A program made the translations under genes and the position numbers. Below the pieces are notes generated by a model. That model was not told the origin of the DNA, searched no databases, and saw nothing but the letters and a program-made list of their open reading frames with translations. Source: Ascarosepion bandense (taxonomy: Eukaryota > Mollusca > Cephalopoda > Sepiida > Sepiidae). From it: a stretch of DNA of 64,000 nt. Below, piece by piece: positions 12,440-22,240 of the stretch. How positions within the stretch are numbered: the first letter of the stretch is position 1; every line of letters starts with the position of its first letter. The stretch covers positions 1-64,000 of the forward strand of contig JBBBDQ010000917.1 of NCBI GenBank assembly GCA_037127315.1, given 5' to 3'.

Positions 12440-12620
12440 AAACTCATCCGTCACCTTGCAGCCCCGTTCACACTCCACCCACGTCTATTAAACAGGTTAA
12501 GAAGCTCATCCCTTCTTCCCTGTTTAGGATGTGGTTTCCGGCTTTCTCTTTTCACGATTACGTAGCCCCTTGCACATCAGTGGCGTTACCGCCTTGCTCA
12601 GGGTGATACGATTAAAAAAA
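12440..12620 (+). mobile_element. Short retroelement with LINE-type 3' tail
   Basis: Begins at CGTTCACACTCCACCCACGT and ends in TGCACATCAGTGGCGTTACC, GCCTTGCTC and a poly-A run (12613-12623). Same family as 9545-9770. It lies next to the tRNA-derived SINE and just before the Tigger remnant. Confidence 0.78.
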
Positions 12621-12784
12621 AAATTAGTGACAATCATCCTAATACTCCGTGACCCCTAAAATGTTGATATTGTGCTAAGTAATTTCTTAAACTATTCAAT
12701 AAAATGGTTTTTATTAATTAAAAAATAATTTAAATATATTTTGCAGATATTATTTTTTGTACAGATAGATTGTCTTTAAAAAGC

Positions 12785-13515
12785 GGTAAACATTGCCTCA
12801 TCTAAAACTTTTAGAGGAGGCTTCACTTTACAATCGCCCGTAACATTTAGCACAAAGACCGAGCGTTAGCCTATCCTTCATAGGCTTATGTCCGGGAAGC
12901 TTCGATTCTTCACCGGTGATATAGGTCCTCCTTGGCATTTTTCTTGCCAAGAAAGCCTCGTTTCATCGCAATTAAATACCTGTTGAGGGATGTAGCCTTC
13001 CTAGGAAATAATAGAATTGAATTTCAGGATAAAATTTTCCACAGCCTTTACATCTGCGCTTACAGCTTCGCCACGCCTTTTAAAATTATCAAACCAGCCA
13101 CGACTGGCTTTAAACGCATCTCCACTGCCTTGCGATGACTCTTCTCCCTCCTCACCTGCATCCCGTTTAAGGTTATTAAAGATGGCGACAGCCTTTTCAC
13201 AAGTTATAGTTCCTGTAACGGAGTCACTGGCCAATTCCTTTTCCCTTATCCAGACCAAAAGTAAGCGTTGTGCAACTCTGAATGGAATGTCGAAACAATA
13301 CTTACGCATTTGGAAGGCTGCAACTTCTTTATCACATCCTTTTGTTTAAGAATGGTTGATATGGTCGAAGCATTTCGACCATATTCAGTGGCCAAGTCAA
13401 CGATTCTCGCACCTCGTTCATGCTTCGATATTATCTCATGTTTAATTTCCATTGAGATCATTTTCTTTGGATTTTTCTTATCCCCATCCTTATCCTTAGA
13501 TTTAGGACCCATGAT
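12785..13515 (-). pseudogene. Tigger/pogo (CENP-B-like) transposase fragment, copy 1
   Basis: The minus-strand start is MGPKSKDKDGDKKNPKKMIS, followed by a CENP-B-type N-terminal helix-turn-helix (EIISKHERGARIVDLATEYG, then STISTILKQKDVIKKL). A frameshift near 13310 moves to the second helix-turn-helix (LLLVWIREKEL… WFDNFKRR, 13001-13309). After a stop near 13001 the start of the DDE domain appears (VFNCDET) and the similarity ends near a KVLDEAMF block at about 12810. The rest of the DDE domain is absent. Compared with the sister copy at 54230-54989 it lacks nine residues between FKRR and GEAVSADV, an in-frame 27-nt deletion. It cannot be active. Confidence 0.87.
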
Positions 13516-14331
13516 TCACACAATAAAAGTTAATAAATGTTCGCAAAGTGAAGAAAAAACACGAGATTCGCACACTCACAGCATCAATATGTTCACTGTA
13601 CGACACGCCGACTAACGAACTTGCTGGGGGAAATTGTATAAGAGAAACGTAGCATTTCATAAAAATAACAAGTTATAAAATGAAACCAAACAAACAGATT
13701 GTTAAAAATGTATCTCTCTGCTGATCTTGCTTTTTTTCCTTCTTTCATTCTTTTTAAAACTATTGTCTATAAATCCCACTTCACTTCACTTCAGTGAGAC
13801 AGACACAGTGTATTGGTGGGAGGGCTTCTAACTGACTTTGATCTACTTTGCTACAGTTTCTTAACGTTTTTTTTTTTTTTTTTTAATAAACTAGGATTTT
13901 TTTGTATGAGTGCAGAAACTGAACTTTAACATTATTCTATTAGGTCTGAAAAGGAAAAATAATTAGAAATATTTATAAGGATTAAAATTAAAAGAAATAA
14001 CAAGGTCATGTTTTATTTATTTATAAGAATATTTACAAAAACACAAAAGACAGTTTTTAAGTATTTATATTAAAAAAAAAAAAGGAAATGTTTAATTTAA
14101 ATGGAAAATGATTATATAAAAAAAAACGGGATTCCGTTTCAAATCAACAATTCTACGATTCAGTCCGCGATTCATCGCGGAAAACTGGGGTCCCTACAAA
14201 TGACAACGAGGAGGATTGATGACCACTGTGAACAGCTACAGCATCATACATGTCGGCAAAATAAAAATACTGCGAGCGATTACAAAATTCAAAGTAAAGG
14301 TGATCCTTTTTTATGAATACTTTTAATTGAA
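13516..14331. other. Non-coding DNA right of Tigger
   Basis: 13516-13680 is shared with 54990-55160, probably the transposon's 5' non-coding part. 13690-14331 is unique to copy 1 within the window and rich in A/T runs. A GC-richer stretch at 14130-14280 has no recognisable product. Confidence 0.5.
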
Positions 14332-14421
14332 AAATCGTTCGAGGAGTCTATCGACCCCCTTTCGACGCCTAGACAATTATCGACCCCCAGGGGTTGATAT
14401 CGATCACTTTGCCGACCCCTG
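14332..14421 (-). mobile_element. hAT-like terminal inverted repeat fragment
   Basis: On the minus strand the segment begins CAGGGGTCGGCAAAGTGATC and continues with repeated GGGGTCGAT motifs. CAGGGGTCGGCAAA is a typical hAT-superfamily end. No transposase accompanies it, so it is a solo end or a non-autonomous remnant. Confidence 0.6.
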
Positions 14422-14444
14422 GGCTAGCCGAACGAACAAATGAA

Positions 14445-14580
14445 TGAATGCTCGGTTAGCCGAACGAACACACTGCCATCTACCGATAGCGTCTCACGAT
14501 TTTTGAGTTTTTCAAACGTCGATCGTCGTATCTCAAAGAAATCGTATGTTGGGGCATTCGTATCTCAAGGTTCCACTGTA
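14445..14580 (-). mobile_element. Pogo/Tigger-type terminal repeat fragment
   Basis: Read on the minus strand it starts TACAGTGGAACCTTGAGATA and continues CGAATGCCCC and further GAGATACGA motifs, typical of Tigger-like ends. It abuts the hAT fragment. A TAGCCGAACGAAC direct repeat (at about 14425 and 14458) brackets the short interval between them. Confidence 0.6.
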
Positions 14581-14934
14581 TTTTATTTTAAAAAGTGGAT
14601 TTTCAAACAAAAACAAAATTATTATCGTTTTAGGACCCGAACGCTTTTTATCCATTCAAAAATTTCCAAAAAAGTATTATTTTTTTCTGTGCAACTGTAT
14701 ATGCTGAACTGAAATCAAAAAGGAGATATTGAAGAAACCTACCTTTTTTATGTTAACGACCAGAAAGAAAAAAAATCGGACTTCTCGCACTTTTTGTCTT
14801 ACATTTGCTGCTGAATGATTTTAGGCGTAGGAAGAAAATTTTGGCCTATTTACTTCCTTTACAGAAAATTTCTTGCAGATATTACTACGCGAATTTGTCC
14901 TTCCTTATTTAGTTATTTTTTTGGTGTTTAATTT

Positions 14935-15150
14935 CAGAAGAAAGTTAACTTTCAAAAATATGAAAATAAGTGAGGTTTGTAGTTTCACCTTATTTTTTCA
15001 GACGAAAATTAACTTTCAAATATAATGAAAATATCGACAAATAAAATTTGCTTCATTGGCTCCCTAGATTTTTTTTTAAAGAAAGTTAACTTTCAAATGT
15101 ATGAAAATAAATGATAAGTGTACTTTTACTTAATTTTTTTAAGAAGAAAG
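14935..15150. repeat. Degenerate 65-75-bp tandem repeat with a 14-bp palindrome
   Basis: The perfect palindrome GAAAGTTAACTTTC occurs at about 14938 and 15076. A one-base variant lies at about 15003 and a decayed unit at about 15144. Each is followed by a TATGAAAATA-like stretch. Non-coding. Confidence 0.7.
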
Positions 15151-16661
15151 TTTATTTAAAATTTTTGCTGGCTCGCGAAAATTGAAACAAGTGAAAAAAA
15201 TTATTTGCGTGTATAAAAAGTCCTCTTATACACTAATCGCAACCACAGAATTGTCGAATTGCACAAATTGTTCCATTTTACGCGTTTTTTTTTTTTGTTG
15301 TTGTTGTTCGGCTACTTAATTTCAGAAGAAAGTTTTTGGCGGACCTGCAGCAGACTAACACCACGTTTAATTTCGTTGTTTTTTATTTTTTTTAAAAAAA
15401 CTTTGTTCAGCGCAGTCCTATCGATTACCCCCTTAGATTTACGATTGACAAAACAAATTTGCAAAAATTTCAATATTTAAACAATTTGGTGGTGGTGGTG
15501 AGGGGGACTAGTTACCCATACAACTTTATAGTGGATTGAAAATGGAGGCGTAGCTGCCGCCAGGCACCATTTGCTACCAAACCGAATGTAAAAATCAGCA
15601 GGTTCGTTTTCTCGCCAAAGCCAGCCCTGTATTATTGACCGGCGGCCTTGTCACCCCTTGAGACAATGTGGCCAGAAAATATAGTTGCTTATATTTTAGG
15701 ATAACGTAAAACAATACTGAGGTCTAAATGAAAAGTATGAGACAAAACAGTAAAGTTAGAATAAGTAAGTAAAAATATCACAAATAAGCTGTTTTGACGG
15801 CAAACTTTTCTAAAATATAGGATTTTTGGTCTCTGCGTAAGAAATAGAAACCCCCTTAACAGTATTTTGGATTGAGACCTTCTAAAAGGTCAGGCGTAAA
15901 TTTGTTATCTCCAGTGGCAACACATTCGTTTTCGGTAGTGTTAGGGAGTAACTATATTGCCATAGACCACACGAGGTGCCAACGAGGAAATTAACATTTC
16001 TTTCCATTCACGTTCCAGCAAACCCTAGACAAACTTTATAGTTAACGAAATTTTAATTCTTCTTTTTTAAATTTGTAAACATATTGCTTTGGCGATGCAA
16101 ACGATTCCTGTTGATTTAAACCCTTGTTATAAGTTCTATTTATGTAAATATCATTGTATATTATTTATTTTTTTCAATTTTGTAATTATCTATCCTTGTG
16201 TACATCCTTTCTGTGCTCATGTTATTTTTTGTCTTAACTGCACTTTTCACAGCTGCACAAGTAATGTGCAGGAAATAAAACCTTTTACAATATATTCCCG
16301 CAGTTGTCAGTTCTCTCACGCATGTTTCATGTGGCAATAATATAATTCTTTTTCGCACAAACACCGACACTAATTGACTAAATGTAAAAACTAAAACTTG
16401 AAACAATTATTTACATTTGCAGATGTTTAGTAAATGATGTTAGTGTTTGTTCGCTTCAAATGCCTCTGAATAAATTCCAAGAGACCTAGTCGGCCCCGTT
16501 AATTCTATTTGTAAAGAATAAATTGAAAAAGTCATCTGAGAGATCTCTTCTGGCCTCCTATCAGCATGGCTGATTTCGTCCACCGCCGATAAGTAACTCG
16601 TTGTGCCTTCTCGGGCTAATGTTCTCCGCTGACATGAAGGAGAAAGATTTTTTTTCCTTTT
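15151..16661. other. Unique non-coding DNA of copy 1
   Basis: No counterpart elsewhere in the window. Contains T-rich runs (15280-15400), a GGTGGTGGTGAGGGGG stretch near 15487 and ordinary AT-rich sequence. Short open frames (for example 16089-16340) show no recognisable domain and I do not call them genes. Confidence 0.45.
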
Positions 16662-17773
16662 TTTTTTTAATCATTTTACCCCGAGCAAGGCGGAAATACC
16701 ACTGATATGCGGGGGGCTACATAACTGTAAAAAGATTAATTAGAAAAGAGTGAGGAGTACAAACTAGTTAGAAAGGAGCAATAGAAAGCTGAGAATGCAG
16801 GTGCGATGACAGATACATAGGTGGAGAGAAAGGGAAGGTAATACGAGGGTGGGGAGAGAGCTAGAGTCCAGTGGTTGGTAGATGAGTATTGACTTTGAAT
16901 TTAAATTTCTGGAGGTTGTAGCCGTCAAGAAAGCAAGAATACGGGAGCGAGTTACACAAGCGGGAAGTGCGAGAGAAGCTGCAGGAGTAGAATTGTCGTT
17001 TGCATTTGGCTAACCTGACTGTGAATGGGTGGGACCTAGTTGCCAGTCTGGTTGCACGAGTAAACACCTGTTGTGGAGGCACCAGTGACTTAAGTTCGTC
17101 CGAGCAGACGCCATGAAAGTATTTATAGAACAGACAAAGGGAGGCCACATTTCAACGATGGGGAAGTGGCTGCAGTCGAGCCGCCAGATCAGTACCTATC
17201 ACATTACAGACTCTCCTTTGGAGCCTGTCAAGAACACTGAGGAGAACGGCAGGGGCGCCTGACCATAAATGGCAGCAGTACTCCATGCACGGACGGATGG
17301 TTGACTTGTATATATGCTGGATGGATTCAGGCGGAAAAAACATCCTTGATCGACATAGTGACCCAACCTTCTTAGCAGTAGATTTTGCTATGGTTCCTGT
17401 GGGCAATGGCGGCTGAGCAGGCCGGAGAGAACCAGGGAGAGGAATGAGGTTTTAAGCAATACTTCCTGGCGGTTATGAAGGCATCAATGCCAGCTTTCAC
17501 TCATGACGAGACCTCAGAGTCATCAACTGATAGGTCGAACACTTTTCCCCAAGGGACGTCGCAGAGGAAATCGCGAAAGGCATCCCAGTCAGCTTTTTGG
17601 TAGAGGTAGGAGGTCCTATAGGTAGGGGGCTCCTGTGGGGAGTGAGATTGGAAAGAAATACTGAGAGAGACTACAGCGTGGTCGGAGTTGCCGCGAGGGC
17701 AAAGCTGCGATACTTGACAGGCGTCAGGCGCAGAGAACAAATGTTCCGCTTGCTGACAGCAAACTTGTTTCAC
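16662..17773 (-). pseudogene. LINE with internal deletion joining endonuclease end to RT C-terminus
   Basis: Read from 17773 downwards, the first part has the end of an endonuclease/exonuclease/phosphatase domain (CPRGNSDHAVVSLSI, with the SDH catalytic motif) and its linker (YQKADWDAFRDFL…WGKVFDL). Near 17396-17400 it jumps directly to the region beyond the reverse-transcriptase core (IAKSTAKKVGSLCRSRMFF, then IYKSTIRPCMEYCCHLWSGA and LDRLQRRVCNVIGTDLA). The C-terminal region follows in a shifted frame (VASLCLFYKYFHG, SHPFTVRLAKCKRQF, SLPYSCFLDGYNLQKFKFKV), ending at the stop near 16861. The 3' UTR ends in the shared GCATATCAGTGG…CCTTGCTCGGGG tail and a poly-A seen as T-run at 16650-16670. 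The palm with YxDD is deleted, so this copy is dead. Confidence 0.88.
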
Positions 17774-17814
17774 TGAGTCGTGCTAGACAACATTTTTCTT
17801 GCTAGAATCTATCT

Positions 17815-18430
17815 TCTATGACGTTTTTTATAATCGTTACACCCCAAGCAAGATTGTACTGCCACTGGTGTGCAGGGGTTTACAGTGAGAGAAGAGGGAA
17901 AGGGAGAAAAGAAAGAAAAAACGGTACAGGTCGAAGAAAGGGTAAGAGAGAAACGAGATTCAAGGAGATAAAAGATGGCAATTGACGTTGCACTTAAACC
18001 TTTGGAGATTGTAGCTATCATGAAAGCAAGTATGCGGAAAGGGAGTTCCGCGGGAGGGAATTGCCCAAAAAGAAACCGGTAATGTAGAAGTGGAAGATAA
18101 ATTTGCCTATTTTCATAGTAAAAGGGTGGATATGTAGTTGTCAGTCTAGTTGCAAATTCATGAGGGCGGGCCACGAGAAAATGAAGCTCATCAGAGGAAA
18201 TATTTAAAAAAAAAAAACGCATCAGTGAGAAAGTGACTGAAGTCAACCTGCCAAATCGGAATCTATGACATTACCGATCCTCTTTGGGATTTTTTCAAGA
18301 ATGCCAATATGAATAGCAGAATCACCCTACCAAATATGACAATAGTATTTAATGCCCGGTTGAATGGTAGATTTATAAATATGCAAAATGGATTCTGACA
18401 AGAAAAACTTCCTGGCTCGGTAGAGCAACC
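17815..18430 (-). pseudogene. Diverged LINE 3' end (RT C-terminal region), copy 1
   Basis: A minus-strand frame at 17809-18246 matches the end of the same LINE type: SSDELHFLVARPHEFATRLT corresponds to CSDELKSLVPPQQVFTRATR. The upstream part (to 18430) carries ILHIYKSTIQPGIKYC-like sequence with stops. The 3' tail is GTAAACCCCTGCACACCAGT…CTTGCTTGGGG. Nearly identical to 56530-57180 in copy 3 and absent from copy 2, so it predates the duplication. Confidence 0.8.
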
Positions 18431-19423
18431 CAAACATTCTTAGCAGTAGATGTAGTTATTAATTCGAGTAGTCATTCCACTTGAGGTCAGATGAGAGAGT
18501 GAAGGCGAGGAGGTGCAGCGCTATTGCTTTCAGGGAGACTAGAGTGATCAATACTGAGGGAAAGTAGGAAAGGTTCTCTATGTTGGTTAAAGGAGAGAAG
18601 CTTTGTTTTAGAAGTTTGAAAATTTACGAGACATTTCTTACCCCAGTCTATCACAGATTGAAGATTTGTCTAGGAATTTCGAGAGTTGAAAGTTTTTGTA
18701 ATCATTCCATACATTGGAACCAACGCCAGATGTTCGGTCCAAGTATATGTTACAAGTCCTTGCTCAATTTCTCAGATGTTATTTAAACAATTGTCTTTTA
18801 CTTGAGAGGAACCCAGATGAGGCTCCACTGAAGGGTTGAGTCTTGTCTGGGGAAAAGTAGACAAAACTTTTTTTCTGAGCTACATGGTTCGGATACCCAC
18901 ATTATTTTGGCGACAAAGAATTTGGCCAAACTTAAGTAAACGTTCATGAATACGCTAGTCTACGAATTAAGTTATCGCCAAAACTCATGGGAAAAATTTT
19001 CAACCAATACAATATTTTGTGAACAAGGGTTTCGGAGAAATCACGTAAAAATTCACCAAGGTTACATTGGCAAAAAAAGTTCAAGAATTTACCAAAGCTG
19101 CAAAGCAATTTTGGATATGAGAATTTTGTAAGGGTTACATGGACATTAACCAAGTTGACCGAAACATTATTCCAAGTATAATCAACACGAAATGCAACAA
19201 TATTCGTTAAATTGAAAATTATATTTTTGAATTAGCAAAAATGTATATATTTTTGAGAGCTTGACCTCTTTTGCAACACGAGCGAATTAATAATGTTCAT
19301 AAGGAACGATATTCAGAAGTCTCAAGGTTGCAGTTCTTACAATAGTGCAGAAAATCGATAATATATATATATCTATAAAAGGCAAGATGTTTGTGTATGT
19401 GTGTGTGTGTGTTTATCTGTCCT
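18431..19423. other. Duplicated non-coding block before the SINE
   Basis: Collinear with 35288-36285 and 57181-58165. It contains the LINE-edge sequence TTAGCAGTAGATGTAGTTAT and, at 18830-19200, a GTCTGGGGAAAAGTAGACAA … TTACATGGACATTAACC segment. Part of that segment is also related to 39660-39780, so it is itself an old interspersed repeat. Near 19370 TCTATAAAAGGCAAGATGTT precedes a GT-rich tract. Open frames of about 60-70 codons lie on both strands without domains. Confidence 0.5.
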
Positions 19424-19735
19424 TTATGTGTGTTGTGGTGCATTGGATATCGGCTTGGAACGAGAAATCGGGGAGCCGAGGTCGAATTCCAGATAAATTC
19501 ATTGCATTCACTTACGCGCAAATACCCTTGGGAAAAGTATTAATCCGTCTCTTCCTTCCAGTTATGGGTTAAATAGGAGGACAGATTGGGTTCTATAGCC
19601 TTGGTCGGCAACCAGTCTACCGCAGAAAGCAATGGCAGCCTACTGCGGGATCATCTTCTTCCCAGTTTGTCATGTCTCTTTCGAGACATGATCGCCCAAA
19701 GCGTGTATCAGGTATGGCACTTAACTGACTGATAT
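19424..19735 (+). mobile_element. tRNA-derived SINE, full-length type
   Basis: Has the head GTTGTGGTGCATTGGATATC (box A-like TGGTGCATTGG), a box B with one change (GAGGTCGAATTCC), the conserved body and the GGCACTTAACTGACTGATA end. The same insertion is found in copies 2 (36286) and 3 (58166), so it was present before the duplications. Confidence 0.9.
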
Positions 19736-19769
19736 AACATAAATCCTAAAAACTGACCTTGGTTATTTG

Positions 19770-20222
19770 GTGTAGAGAGAAAGTCAAAGAACAAGATATA
19801 CGGGGTGATGTAGAAAGAAATGGAGTCAACTGGATAAGATATGGAATTGACATTGCATTTAAATTTTCAGAAAGGGTAAGAGAAGGATGAGAACGCAGGT
19901 AAGAAGACAGTTGCAAAGGTAGAGAGAAAGGAAAAGAACAAGATATACGGGATGATGTAGAAAGAACTGGAGTCAAGTAGATAAGAGATGGGAATTGACA
20001 TTGCATTTAAATTCAGAGAAAGGGTAAGAGAAGAATGAGAAAGCACCTATGAAGACAGTTGGGAAAGGAGAGAAATGAAAAGAACAAGATATACGGGATG
20101 ATGTAGAAAGAACTAGAGTCAAGTGGATAAGAGAATGGAATTGACATTGCATTTAAATTCAGAAAAAGGGTAAGAGAAGGATGAAAACTCAGGTATGAAG
20201 ACAGTTGCGAAGGTAGAGAAAA
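19770..20222 (-). repeat. 147-bp tandem repeat derived from the LINE 3' end, three units
   Basis: ACAAGATATACGGG recurs at 19792, 19939 and 20087 (147-148 bp apart). Each unit aligns with the 3' UTR and end of coding of the LINE at 16810-16920: GAGAGAAAG, AGTCAAGTGGATAAGAG and TTGACATTGCATTTAAATT match GAGAGAAAG, AGTCCAGTGGTTGGTAG and TTGACTTTGAATTTAAATT. Copy 2 has two units (36610-36840) attached to more LINE sequence; copy 3 has none. Confidence 0.8.
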
Positions 20223-21321
20223 ATCATCAGTTTATTGTATCCGTTCCAGTAAGTATGGCTCCTTTTATTATACGCTCTTTACATGAACCAGATTATGAGT
20301 AAAATAGAGAGTCTTGCTGCCATATCTGGGCTTGGGCTATCTAGTCATCCCTCGATTCGAGTCCAAAAGCTGAAATAAAAGTATAAACTAATCTCTGCGT
20401 GTTGTTTCCGATAGTGCATAGTTGTCGTAAGTTTAAACAAGAATTCTGTGTGCTTCAGCTGCAGATTTCTTTTGAATAAAGTAGTGCATCAAAATTCCCC
20501 ACGAATACAATGATTTTGGCACAATATGCTTAACGCTATGAAAAACAAAGTTGTTTAGACTTCGGCGAAGTGGCATTTCAAACTTGCTTATAGTACTTCC
20601 TTAAAGATGCATTACCATCTGAAACTACACACATGCTGTTCTGGGCACGCTACCTGTTAGAAAACAGCGAATACTTTATCAAGGGGTTTACTAATTTTGT
20701 TTTCTTTGGCTTTCGCAATATTTTATTTCTATGAACACATTTGTCTGTGTTGTGGGGTTCCCCTTTTTTATAAAGATGGACTCGTCCAGAGTATACTTAT
20801 ACTACTGTCATAGAAGCGAGACGAGAAAAGACCGTTTTCTCACAGACAGTTAACTAGAGAATATATTAGCAGTCAGTACACAGTAGCTCTGCGCTCCACT
20901 CATCGAGAAGATTACGCAGTACCCGTCAGCTTCCGACGCGGACATACACAATATACTACGGCTTCACTTACAGAGACTTGTACTTTTTACCAACCCGCAT
21001 TCCTGGACTACTAATCTTCATTCCAGTCTTTATCCTGACATTAAATAGTTATTTTCTATCTCAGTTACTGGTCGTTGTTCATTTATTTGTGCGGATCCCA
21101 TTCCCAGGATGCACAACCGTCTGGGAACGAATAAACGTCCAGTCAGTATTTATGCTTAGCCTCTGTAAAATAGAGTCCCCTGACTATGTAGTGTTCTCCG
21201 CATCGTGAGCTTCATCCAAGCAAAATTTCACTGCCTTTCTAACTAATTAATCCCTTTTCACTCTCCGTAGAAAACGATAGAAACATATTTTCTCATTACC
21301 CAACCTGTCAGTCCAATAAGT
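20223..21321. other. Non-coding DNA, mostly unique to copy 1
   Basis: 20220-20330 and a short piece near 20458 match 37275-37425 in copy 2. The rest, including 20940-21230 with a 76-codon frame rich in hydrophobic residues, has no counterpart and no recognised domain. Confidence 0.45.
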
Positions 21322-21608
21322 GCCATACGTGATACACAATTGGGCGATCATGTCTCGAAAAAGACATGACTGACTGAACAGAAGATTATCCTGCAGTCGG
21401 TTGCCATTGCTTTCTACATTAGACTGGCTGCCAGCCAAGGCTATAGAACCCAGTTTGTCCAGTTATTTAACACATAACTGGAAGGAAGAGACAGATTAAT
21501 AACTTTCCCAAGGCTATGTGCGCATAAGTGAATGCAATCAATTCAACTGGAATTTGAACTTGGCTCCTCAATTTCTCGTTCCAAGCCGATATCCACTGCA
21601 CTACAATG
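21322..21608 (-). mobile_element. tRNA-derived SINE, minus orientation
   Basis: Reverse complement of the family described at 19424: the 3' end GTGCCATACGTGATACAC is at the left and the tRNA-like head (CCAAGCCGATATCCACTGCA) at the right. Unique to copy 1, so either inserted after duplication or lost from the others. Confidence 0.87.
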
Positions 21609-22029
21609 CAGTAGATCCGTCCCCAACCTGTACCACTGGTATAGATCTGTTTCTATTTTATTTATACTGAAGGATTACGACCAAATCACATTGAAACATC
21701 GATTTCCGTATAATAGCTGAAGTACCTAATCGGAGAGATCCAATTCCAGTTGGGTTTGTCATATTCACACACGCAAAAAGCTTTGGAAATGGTACGAATC
21801 CAACACTTCTTCCCCAGCTATGGATTAATTAGTAAAAACTGTCCCACTAAATCATTATCCTTTACAAAAAATGAAATAAGATTCTTATAATATAGAAATA
21901 TTTTAAATAACCTGCAAAGGGTTGATAAGCCATAGAAAATGAATGAATCAATTAAATTTAATGCAATAATAAAGGTGCTGCTACAGGTTTGGTGTCTCAT
22001 GGATCAGGCTTACCTGTTGATTTTTTTTA
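21609..22029. other. Diverged SINE remnant and duplicated flank
   Basis: 21740-21840 (GAGATCCAATTCCAGTTGGG, then ATGGTACGAATCCAACACTT) looks like a strongly diverged SINE body in plus orientation. 21798-22010 is nearly identical to 37606-37835 in copy 2 and contains the minus-strand frame MRHQTCSSTFIIALNLIDSF, which has no known domain. Confidence 0.5.
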
Positions 22030-22240
22030 AAAATTAGCAAAGGAGTAACTTTTTACCTCTACCTACCACTACTACCCCAATGATCAAGCCACAAGCCTCC
22101 TACTACCATAAGAGAAATTACTACTAAGATTCCTCAGGCTTAACCCCATTGTAGCCAACATTCCACCACCCCTTCCTTTACTATCTCCTGCCTTTGGCAT
22201 TAGAATTTTATCATTCTTTGATAAAAAGGGGTTGACAATG
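22030..22240. repeat. Interspersed repeat R, diverged copy
   Basis: Aligns with 8890-9095, 32325-32535 and 47365-47575 (GATCAAGCCACAAGCCTCCT, then GGCATTAGAATTTT and GTTGACAATG) but is the most diverged member. It sits inside copy 1 where copies 2 and 3 have nothing similar. Confidence 0.65.

Noticed and set aside
16089..16340. 83-codon frame as a cysteine-rich small protein
   Set aside because: An almost equally long frame overlaps on the other strand, with no signal peptide pattern or domain; probably chance.
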